Shown here: positions 1 through 5,496 of the stretch, in pieces | Layout: each line of letters begins with the position of its first letter | Numbering within the stretch: position 1 is the stretch's first letter | Notes under the pieces: model-generated | What the model was told of the DNA's origin: nothing | The model's database searches: none | What the model saw: the letters and a program-made list of their open reading frames with translations, nothing else | Program-made: the position numbers and the translations under genes | From: CAYUKK01 sp964445305 | GTDB taxonomy: Bacteria; Acidobacteriota; Aminicenantia; Aminicenantales; UBA8522 | Assembly (NCBI GenBank): GCA_964445305.1 | Contig: CAYUKK010000175.1 | Span: forward strand, 1-9,384 | Length of the DNA stretch: 9,384 bases | Direction: 5' to 3'

Positions 1-1222
1 CGATGAGCTGATGAAAAGCTCCCAGAAGGAAGGAGCCAGAGCCGCAAGCCGGGTCAAGGATCTTAAGTCTTGCGACATCCGACGGCGTTTTGCACTTTCT
101 CAAGAGCTCGCCGACTGTATTCTCGACGATATAATCCACGATGTATTTGGGCGTGTAATAAACGCCGCCGGCTTTACGGACCTCAGGCTTCTCCTCTACG
201 ACGGCGCGATGGCTCTCAGTCAGGCGGATGGTGGAGCCAAGAAAACGTTCGTAGATGGTCCCTAACATTTCGACGCCAACGACGTTGAACTGGTATGGGC
301 ACATGGGGTAATAGAGCGACTCAATAAAGTCTTTAAGTGGCTTGTCGTCGATAATTAAATGTTCCGAGAAATGGGGATAAAAAAGCTCGCCGTTGTACTG
401 CGGCTCGAGATAGCGAAACTTATCGACAAGATATTGATAGAGCGGCTTTTCGCGTTCGGCTTTCCACCGGTTGAGAGCATCGAGCAAGAGTTCAACCGCC
501 TCGACATTGCGGTCCTCGATCACGCGCACAAAAATCACCCGGTCAAGGAGGCGCTGGACAGCCTCGTTGATCTCGTGAACGCTAAGGTCGGCGTTGCGAA
601 TGGCGATGACACGTGCCAGCTCGGCCCGCCATTCGTTCAAACGTTCGAAGAATTTCCTGTCGAGGGCTTCCTTGTTCCGTTCGCGGCGGGCCGCAGGCAA
701 GAGTTTTTTCAGGGCGCCGGCAGCGACGGCCTCCCGCGAAAACGTCGCCGCCAGCTCTTCCCACCGGGCTTCATAGTCTTTGTAAGTTAGGTCAAAACGC
801 TTGATAAGGCCTCGGGCTGGATTTTCGTAACTGGGCAGAAGGCCGGTGTCGTATAAACGCGAGCGAGAGAAATTGGTAAGGATTCCAAAGTCAACCGGGA
901 GGTTATATCCATAACGTTTTATCTGAAAAATAAAGTCGGAATCGTCGAGATGCTTGCGGAAGTCCTTCGTTTCGACGATAAACTGGGGCTTTCCTCCGAG
1001 CGAGAAACAGTAATCGGCATGTTTGGTGCTGTCGCGGATGAATACCCGCTTTTCGACGATGACCTCACGCGGGTCTCTCAGGTTCCAGCCCAGCGCCTCC
1101 CAGAATGGGTTGACATAGCTGAGCCGGAGCGATGCTTCATCAAAATCCAGCGGCACCGCACCCTGCACCAGGCGATCAAAGTCATCGACCAGTTTTTTGA
1201 TGATGTCGGGAGCTTTCGTCAT
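1..1222 (-). CDS. Type IIG-like restriction-modification protein (nuclease + N6-adenine methyltransferase), C-terminus beyond the left edge
   Basis: Translation gives 407 residues before the window ends. Residues 30-125 look like a PD-(D/E)XK nuclease of the HsdR N-terminal kind: D70 in HADYC, E84-T-K86 in FIVETKDF, and a QxxxY motif (Q100, Y104). A helical linker follows (about 150-345). The N6-adenine methyltransferase begins with motif X, GGVYYTPKYIVDYIV (353-367), and motif I, DPACGSGSF (390-398); the NPPY motif would lie outside the window. Families with this layout (Eco57I-like type IIG enzymes) cut and methylate DNA with one polypeptide and are usually about 1000 residues, so over half is missing here. 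The start at 1222 is chosen because the N-terminus (MTKAPDIIKKLVDDF) and the following NPFWEALGWN match the family; its Shine-Dalgarno is weak (GGGGA, rather distant). The same frame is open upstream to 1678, so as sequenced it is fused to the preceding nucleotidyltransferase. Target sequence cannot be told. Confidence 0.88.
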   Translation of the reverse strand, partial: MTKAPDIIKKLVDDFDRLVQGAVPLDFDEASLRLSYVNPFWEALGWNLRDPREVIVEKRVFIRDSTKHADYCFSLGGKPQFIVETKDFRKHLDDSDFIFQIKRYGYNLPVDFGILTNFSRSRLYDTGLLPSYENPARGLIKRFDLTYKDYEARWEELAATFSREAVAAGALKKLLPAARRERNKEALDRKFFERLNEWRAELARVIAIRNADLSVHEINEAVQRLLDRVIFVRVIEDRNVEAVELLLDALNRWKAEREKPLYQYLVDKFRYLEPQYNGELFYPHFSEHLIIDDKPLKDFIESLYYPMCPYQFNVVGVEMLGTIYERFLGSTIRLTESHRAVVEEKPEVRKAGGVYYTPKYIVDYIVENTVGELLRKCKTPSDVARLKILDPACGSGSFLLGAFHQLI

Positions 1223-1248
1223 CGCCGCAGCGATTCCCCAGATAATAT

Positions 1249-1678
1249 TTAGTCCTTTTTTCCCTTTGCTTTTTTGATCCTCTCGAGATACTTGGCGTCG
1301 AGCAAGTCTCTGTCGCGACCGACCGCCCTCTTGTTCTTGATCAAGTCCTCGAGCGAGATAAAATAAGGCCGATTGGAATTCAATCCCGGCACAGGACGTG
1401 ATAATATCGATTCTCACTGGCGCAAGGCCAAGCTGGATGACCGTGTCGCGGCGGAGAAAGTCGGCCGGCTCAACCTCCGGCTTCATCCCCCAGAACTCGG
1501 CGATGGCGGCGACCACTCTTGCCCCGTTCTCTTTGGTCGCCTCAACGAGAATATCGATATCCTTTGTATACCGCGGCTCAGCATGATAAGAATAGGCATA
1601 GCCCCCAACGATCAGATATTTAGCCTTTTTTGCGCCGAGTAATTTTAAGAAATCTCTGTAATCCTTTTCGACTCTCAT
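1249..1678 (-). pseudogene. DUF6036/MNT-type nucleotidyltransferase with a broken reading frame
   Basis: From ATG 1678 the frame reads a nucleotidyltransferase core: GG (residues 25-26), DID (D40, D42) and a third acidic position in VRIDIIT (D91), all expected for metal-dependent nucleotide transfer. After residue 104 (about position 1367) the family C-terminus continues only in another frame: YFISLEDLIKNKRAVGRDRD and onward to a TAA at 1249-1251. The whole span is 430 nt, one more than a multiple of three. In relatives as I recall them, roughly 14 more residues sit between the GIEF-like and FISLEDL-like segments. A deletion of about 41 nt is therefore as good an explanation as one inserted T in the TT/TTTT tracts at 1360-1366. 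In the original frame there is no stop and translation runs into the restriction gene. Some MNT-type nucleotidyltransferases act as toxins or antitoxins; that role is inference here. Function is uncertain because the tail is lost or replaced. Confidence 0.8.
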
Positions 1679-1811
1679 GTTTCAAATCATAAACCATTTC
1701 TCTCAGGTATTGAAGGGTGTCCAGTCTCTCGGCCGGCGATGTTTTCAGCCAGTCGTCGAAGTCAAGGTCCTCCGATTTATCAAGCGGGACGATTCTGATA
1801 ACCTTTTTCAT
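1620..1811 (-). CDS. 63-aa small protein upstream of the nucleotidyltransferase (possible partner or antitoxin)
   Basis: This short, strongly charged protein (MKKVIRIVPLDKSEDLDFDD at its start) has an acidic middle, a predicted helix around SPAERLDTLQYLREMVYDLK and a basic tail (KHESRKGLQRFLKITRRKKG). It has no signal peptide or membrane segment. Similar small proteins ending in an ESRKGLQR-like stretch commonly precede nucleotidyltransferase genes, as I remember, which supports a two-gene module. ATG 1811 is the only ATG start, since an in-frame TGA lies just upstream; the Shine-Dalgarno is poor. A weak TTGAAA-N17-TAACCT lies directly upstream, so transcription could begin almost at the start codon. 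Its last 59 bp overlap the nucleotidyltransferase in another frame. It could be an antitoxin-like partner, but no DNA-binding fold is evident and the role is inferred from position only. Confidence 0.62.
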   Translation of the reverse strand: MKKVIRIVPLDKSEDLDFDDWLKTSPAERLDTLQYLREMVYDLKHESRKGLQRFLKITRRKKG

Positions 1812-1930
1812 CAGGCTCAGGTTATCAAATCATCCCCCTTTTTTCAACCCGGGCCAAGCTCTCAAGGCACAATCTGGTGTCGTCGCTCAGTGCCACAGTC
1901 GCTAATTCGCCGGAATACAAACGTGTGGAT

Positions 1931-1959
1931 TTGACAAGCAAACCCTAACCGCCTATATT
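1931..1959 (+). promoter_or_regulatory. Sigma-70-type promoter for the GYD gene
   Basis: TTGACA (1931-1936), a 17-bp spacer and TATATT (1954-1959) make a near-consensus promoter. Transcription would start around 1966, giving a leader of about 100 nt before the GYD start. It lies in the 254-bp divergent gap (1812-2065) between the leftward small gene and the rightward GYD gene. I see no other clear operator or repeat in the left half of that gap. Confidence 0.7.
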
Positions 1960-2009
1960 TGAGGGAGGAGCAAAGAGGATCGTTACAGCAATGTTGATCG
2001 TTCCATTCG

Positions 2010-2030
2010 GGAAAGACGAAAGCTCTTTCC
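2010..2030 (+). promoter_or_regulatory. Leader hairpin upstream of the GYD gene, possible ribosome-site switch
   Basis: GGAAAGA (2010-2016) and TCTTTCC (2024-2030) form a perfect 7-bp stem with a 7-nt loop in the transcribed leader. The bases GGAAAG recur at 2050-2055, where they begin the ribosome-binding region of the GYD gene, so the 3' arm CTTTCC could pair with either copy. One pairing would hide the ribosome site and the other would free it. The complementarity is visible; the regulatory role is inference. There is no T-run after the hairpin, so it is not a Rho-independent terminator. Confidence 0.35.
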
Positions 2031-2051
2031 TTGATAGATAAGGATAAATGG

Positions 2052-2060
2052 AAAGGAGGT
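2052..2060 (+). promoter_or_regulatory. Ribosome-binding site that sets the GYD start
   Basis: AAAGGAGGT is a near-perfect Shine-Dalgarno sequence 5 nt before ATG 2066. An in-frame ATG at 2048 lies upstream of it and would add six residues (MERRWA) that are just the translated ribosome site, so 2066 is the real start. Confidence 0.85.
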
Positions 2061-2065
2061 GGGCA

Positions 2066-2353
2066 ATGGCAACCTACATCATCCTCAGCCGTTTCTCGCC
2101 GGAGGCGTTCCGGGATCCCAAGGATTTCAAGGACTTAGCCGCGGCCGTATCCTCAAAAATAAAAAGTGAATGCCCCGGCGTTGTCTGGAAGCAGAGCTTC
2201 GCCACGATGGGGCGATTCGACGTCGTGGACATTGTCGAAGCCGATGACCCGAAGGCCATCGAGAAAGCGGCCATGATCATCCGAGCCTACGGCCATTCGA
2301 CTACGGAAACGCTTCTCGCGACGCCCTGGAAGGAATTCCTGGAAATGCTTTGA
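2066..2353 (+). CDS. GYD-domain protein, 95 aa
   Basis: A small cytosolic protein, 95 residues, that fits the GYD domain family over its full length. It opens with a beta strand (MATYIILSRFSPEAF), then a helix, then the signature MGRFDVVDIVEADD (about 48-61; the family's Gly-Tyr-Asp appears here as GRFD, G49 to D52), another helix with PKAIEKAAMIIRAYG, and a closing strand STTETLLATPW. The pattern suggests a ferredoxin-like alpha+beta fold that tends to dimerise. The biochemical role of the family is not established, so none is claimed. There is no signal peptide. The gene has its own strong promoter and Shine-Dalgarno site, and is followed by a separate promoter, so it is probably a single-gene unit. 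No functional link to the nearby peptidases is evident. Confidence 0.88.
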   Translation: MATYIILSRFSPEAFRDPKDFKDLAAAVSSKIKSECPGVVWKQSFATMGRFDVVDIVEADDPKAIEKAAMIIRAYGHSTTETLLATPWKEFLEML

Positions 2354-2386
2354 GCAGCGCTTCCCGCCCTCGCTCTCAAGGCATCC

Positions 2387-2416
2387 TTGATATCCTCCTC
2401 TTGCCGGGTCTATAAT
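2387..2416 (+). promoter_or_regulatory. Sigma-70-type promoter for the M16 peptidase pair
   Basis: TTGATA (2387-2392), an 18-bp spacer and a perfect TATAAT (2411-2416) lie 40 bp before the first M16 gene. The expected start point is about 2423, leaving a short leader that is mostly the purine-rich ribosome site. This indicates that the peptidase pair is transcribed independently of the GYD gene. Confidence 0.68.
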
Positions 2417-2442
2417 TCCCGAAGAGGTGGAAAGGGAAAAAG

Positions 2443-2450
2443 AAAGGAGG
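2443..2450 (+). promoter_or_regulatory. Ribosome-binding site that sets the first M16 start
   Basis: AAAGGAGG sits 5 nt before ATG 2456. The in-frame ATG at 2387 falls inside the -35 box of the promoter and so cannot be the start of the main transcript. Starting at 2456 also places a basic N-terminus directly before the signal peptide's hydrophobic core. Confidence 0.85.
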
Positions 2451-2455
2451 AAAGG

Positions 2456-3994
2456 ATGAACCATCGCTTTCAAACTCGAAAAAAGCCCCGAGCCAGGGTT
2501 CCTGTCTTCGGGCTTCTCATTTTCCTTATGCTCCTCGGGCTTCGAGCACCCCTCAGCAGTCAGGACATCGAATCCAAAGTCAAGGTCCATACGCTCAAAA
2601 ACGGCATGACTTTTATCTTTATGGAACGCCATGAAGTGCCCGTCTTTAGCGCCGTTTACGGGTTCAAAGTCGGGAGCGTCGATGAAGTGCCCGGCATCAC
2701 CGGCCTGGCCCATCTCTTCGAGCACATGGCCTTCAAAGGAACGCCGCGCATCGGGACGAGGGATTTTGAAAAAGAAAAGGAAATCATGGACAAAATCAAC
2801 CGCCTCGGCGCCGAAATTTCCCGCGAGCTCGTTAAAGGAGATATGGCCGATAAAGAAAAAATCGATAAGCTCAGAAAAGAAATGGCCGAGCTCGAGAAGG
2901 AACAGAAAAAATACATCGTCAAGGACGAAATCGACCAGATTTACTCCAACGCCGGCGGGGTCGGGCTTAACGCCAGCACGGGAGCGGACGTCACCTCCTA
3001 CCTCATCAGCCTTCCCTCCAACCGGCTTGAGCTCTTCTGCCTCATGGAATCCGAGCGCATCAAGAACGCTGTGCTCCGGGAGTTCTACACCGAGCGAGGC
3101 GTTGTTCAGGAGGAGCGGAAGCAGACGACCGAGGCTATTCCAATGCGCCAGCTCTATGAGGTCTTCCTGGCCGCGGCGTTCATCGCCCATCCCTACGGGC
3201 ATCCAGTTGTTGGCTGGAGCTCGGACATCAACTCCGTCACCCTCGAGGAAGCCTCAGAGTTCAAGAGCCGATACTACACCCCGAACAACTGTGTCGTCGC
3301 CCTGGTCGGTGACGTCTACCCGGAAAAAGCCATCCCCCTCATCGAGAAATATTTCGGCGATATCCCGCGCGGTCCGGAGCCGCCCATCCTGAGGACGAGG
3401 GAACCGAAACAGCTCGGCGAACGCCGGGTCAAGATTGCTTTCGACGCCGAGCCGCAGCTCCTCATGGGCTTCCACAAGCCAACCTACCCTCATCCCCACG
3501 CCTATGCTCTCGATGTCATCGCTTCCATTCTGGCCACAGGACGAACTTCGCGGCTCTACAACGACCTGGTTAAAAACAAGCAGATTGCCGTGAGCGTTTC
3601 AGCGACGGGCACCTTTCCCGGCATCCGTTACGACAACCTTTTCATGATTTCGGCCACACCTCGCCATCCCCATTCCAACGAAGACTTAGAGAAGGCCATC
3701 ATCGAGCACCTGGACAAGCTCAAAGTCGAACCGGTCGAAGCGCGGGAGCTCGAGAAAATCAAGAACCAGATCGAAGCTTCCTACATCCGGAGCCTCAGCT
3801 CCAACTTCGGCATGGCCTTCCGACTGATGAGGGAGCAGCTTTTCTTCGGCGACTGGAAGAACATGCTGCGTTACAAAGAGGAGATTATCAAAGTCCGGTC
3901 TGAGGACATCATGGAAGCAGCCAAGGAATATTTCACCGAGCAGAATAGAACCGTCGCTTACCTCATAAGAAAACAGGCTGAGGCCAAAAAATAA
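2456..3994 (+). CDS. M16 family zinc peptidase, active (zinc-binding) subunit
   Basis: A 512-aa exported metallopeptidase of the M16 (pitrilysin/processing peptidase) family. A basic N-terminus and hydrophobic core (about 17-30) form a signal peptide, probably cut near LSSQ (33-36). The inverted zinc motif HLFEH spans 86-90 (H86 and H90 ligands, E89 catalytic). The distal site is TERGVVQEE (212-220), with E220 as third ligand and E213 the supporting Glu. Further M16 landmarks are HPYGHPVVGW (245-254) and YYTPNNCVVALVGD (273-286). The C-terminal M16 domain follows, but its RLYNDLVKNKQIAVSVSA segment lacks the usual Arg/Tyr pair. Between the two parts of the zinc site lies a charged, probably coiled-coil helix (about 103-160), which makes their spacing 130 residues instead of the usual 76 or so. 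It is cotranscribed with the next gene and likely acts in the periplasm with it. Substrates are unknown; degradation of peptides or misfolded proteins is the family norm. Confidence 0.93.
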   Translation: MNHRFQTRKKPRARVPVFGLLIFLMLLGLRAPLSSQDIESKVKVHTLKNGMTFIFMERHEVPVFSAVYGFKVGSVDEVPGITGLAHLFEHMAFKGTPRIGTRDFEKEKEIMDKINRLGAEISRELVKGDMADKEKIDKLRKEMAELEKEQKKYIVKDEIDQIYSNAGGVGLNASTGADVTSYLISLPSNRLELFCLMESERIKNAVLREFYTERGVVQEERKQTTEAIPMRQLYEVFLAAAFIAHPYGHPVVGWSSDINSVTLEEASEFKSRYYTPNNCVVALVGDVYPEKAIPLIEKYFGDIPRGPEPPILRTREPKQLGERRVKIAFDAEPQLLMGFHKPTYPHPHAYALDVIASILATGRTSRLYNDLVKNKQIAVSVSATGTFPGIRYDNLFMISATPRHPHSNEDLEKAIIEHLDKLKVEPVEARELEKIKNQIEASYIRSLSSNFGMAFRLMREQLFFGDWKNMLRYKEEIIKVRSEDIMEAAKEYFTEQNRTVAYLIRKQAEAKK

Positions 3995-4006
3995 AGGAGG
4001 GGGAAA

Positions 4007-5470
4007 ATGAAAAAGAGAGCCAGCCTTAAGGTCATCCTGAGCTTGTGGATTTTCTTTTCCGTCCTGGCCGCCGGGAGTCTTCTCGAGGCTCAGCGTCATC
4101 CCTCGGAGCTTGCCCCTCCCCCGCCTCTCCAGTTCACGCCGCCGGCCATCCAGAAGTTTACCGTCGGAAAGGGAATCACGGTCTATTACATCGAGGATAG
4201 GGAATTGCCGGTCGTCAACATGGTCGCCTATTTCAAGGCCGGTTCGCTTTATGAGCCGGCTGAAAAAGCCGGCCTCGCTTCCTTGACCGGAACGGTCATG
4301 AGGACGGGAGGCACGGCCAGGATGACTGGCGACGAAATCGACGAAGAGCTCGAGTTCCTGGCCGCCCGCGTCGAAACGTCGATCGGCCAGGAATTCGGGC
4401 AGGTCAACCTCTCGTGCCTGAAAAAAGACCTGGCGCGCGTGCTCGAAATCTGCGCCGACATCCTCATGACCCCGGCTTTCCGTCAGGACAAAATCGATCT
4501 GGCCATAAACCAGATGAAGGAAAGCATCCGCAGACGCTGGGATATGCCCTTCGCCGTGGCCAACCTCATCTATAACGAAAAACTCTACGGCACCGATAGT
4601 CCGTATGCACGACGGTCGACCTTCGCCACCCTGGATAACATCAGCCGGGAGGACCTCATCGCCTTCCACAGAAAATACTTTGCCCCCAACAACATGTACG
4701 TCGGCATCACGGGCGATATCTCCAGCGCCGAGGTCAGGCGGGCCTTGAACAGGGTTTTTCAGAAATGGAATCCCAAGAAAATCGAGTTTCCCCCCGTCCC
4801 GCCTGTTCAAGATAACGTCAAAAAAGCTGTCTATTATGTCTATAAAGACACTCCGCAGGCGAATATCTTCCTCGGGCACTTCGGAGTCCGCCGCAACCAC
4901 CCCGACCAGTTCAAGCTCGAAATCATGAACTATGTCCTGGGTGGTGGCGGGTTCAGCTCAAGGCTGATGCGGGAGCTCCGCTCCAATCGGGGCTGGACCT
5001 ACGGGATTTATGGCGGCGTCATGACCGGACGGGACAGGGGCCCCTTCATGATTGGCTCGACCCTCAGAGCCGAAGTCCTCGGGGAAGCACTGCCCCTCAT
5101 CGAGGAGATTGTCAAGAGCATGCAGGCCAATCCCATCAAGGACGAAGAAATGGAGGAGGCAAAAAACTACATGATCAACAGCTTCGTCTTCAATTTCGAG
5201 TCCAAGCTGTCCATCCTCATCCAGAAAATCAACTATACGCTCATGGGTTATCCCGAGGATTATCTCGAAAAATACATCGACAACATTAAGAAAGTGACCA
5301 AAGAAGGAGTGCACGAAGCGGCGCGCCAGCATCTCGAGCCCGACCGGATGATGATTGTCGTCTGCGGCGACAAGAAGCGGTTTGACAAGCCGCTCGAGAC
5401 ATTCGGTCCCGTCGAAGAGGTCGACTTGAAGGCCATAATCGATAAGGAGCGAGCCAGCCTCACCAAGTAG
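4007..5470 (+). CDS. M16 family peptidase-like protein, non-zinc partner subunit
   Basis: A 487-aa M16-fold protein with a signal peptide (MKKRASLKVI, core to about 23, likely cut after SLLEA near residue 28) and a short proline-rich stretch (37-46). The place of HxxEH reads ASLTGT (91-96): S92, G95 and T96 replace the His, Glu and His, so it cannot hold zinc. The C-terminal M16 domain is well kept, with GGGGFSSRL (312-320) and NRGWTYGIYGG (327-337), whose R328 and Y332 match the Arg/Tyr substrate-binding motif missing from the first subunit. Known bacterial M16 heterodimers and mitochondrial processing peptidase share labour in this way, so the two should form one functional enzyme. It begins 12 bp after the first gene, and its AAAGGAGG ribosome site (3993-4000) overlaps that gene's stop codon, pointing to coupled, balanced translation. 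The gene ends 26 bp from the convergent DUF5107 gene with no clear terminator between. Confidence 0.93.
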   Translation: MKKRASLKVILSLWIFFSVLAAGSLLEAQRHPSELAPPPPLQFTPPAIQKFTVGKGITVYYIEDRELPVVNMVAYFKAGSLYEPAEKAGLASLTGTVMRTGGTARMTGDEIDEELEFLAARVETSIGQEFGQVNLSCLKKDLARVLEICADILMTPAFRQDKIDLAINQMKESIRRRWDMPFAVANLIYNEKLYGTDSPYARRSTFATLDNISREDLIAFHRKYFAPNNMYVGITGDISSAEVRRALNRVFQKWNPKKIEFPPVPPVQDNVKKAVYYVYKDTPQANIFLGHFGVRRNHPDQFKLEIMNYVLGGGGFSSRLMRELRSNRGWTYGIYGGVMTGRDRGPFMIGSTLRAEVLGEALPLIEEIVKSMQANPIKDEEMEEAKNYMINSFVFNFESKLSILIQKINYTLMGYPEDYLEKYIDNIKKVTKEGVHEAARQHLEPDRMMIVVCGDKKRFDKPLETFGPVEEVDLKAIIDKERASLTK

Positions 5471-5496
5471 AGCTTAAACAGAAAAGCGGGCGAGCC

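Noticed and set aside
359..790. Plus-strand ORF of 143 codons in the left region
   Set aside because: The minus strand here reads continuous restriction-modification protein with nuclease and methyltransferase motifs, so the plus ORF is a shadow.
1815..1850. TTGAAA-N17-TAACCT as a minus-strand promoter for the small gene
   Set aside because: The -10 box matches only three of six positions and would make the message almost leaderless; mentioned with the gene but too weak to list separately.
2355..2381. Imperfect hairpin after the GYD gene (GAGCAGCG with CGCTCTC)
   Set aside because: The stem has a bulge and a large loop and no T-run follows, so it does not qualify as a terminator.
2153..3202. 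Long minus-strand ORF (349 codons) opposite the GYD gene and first M16 gene
   Set aside because: It is antisense to two clearly recognised genes, its composition is just the complement of their codon bias, and it has no recognisable domain.
3686..4900. Long minus-strand ORF (404 codons) opposite both M16 genes
   Set aside because: It spans the junction of two well-supported M16 genes on the other strand and encodes no known motif; a shadow of GC-biased codons.
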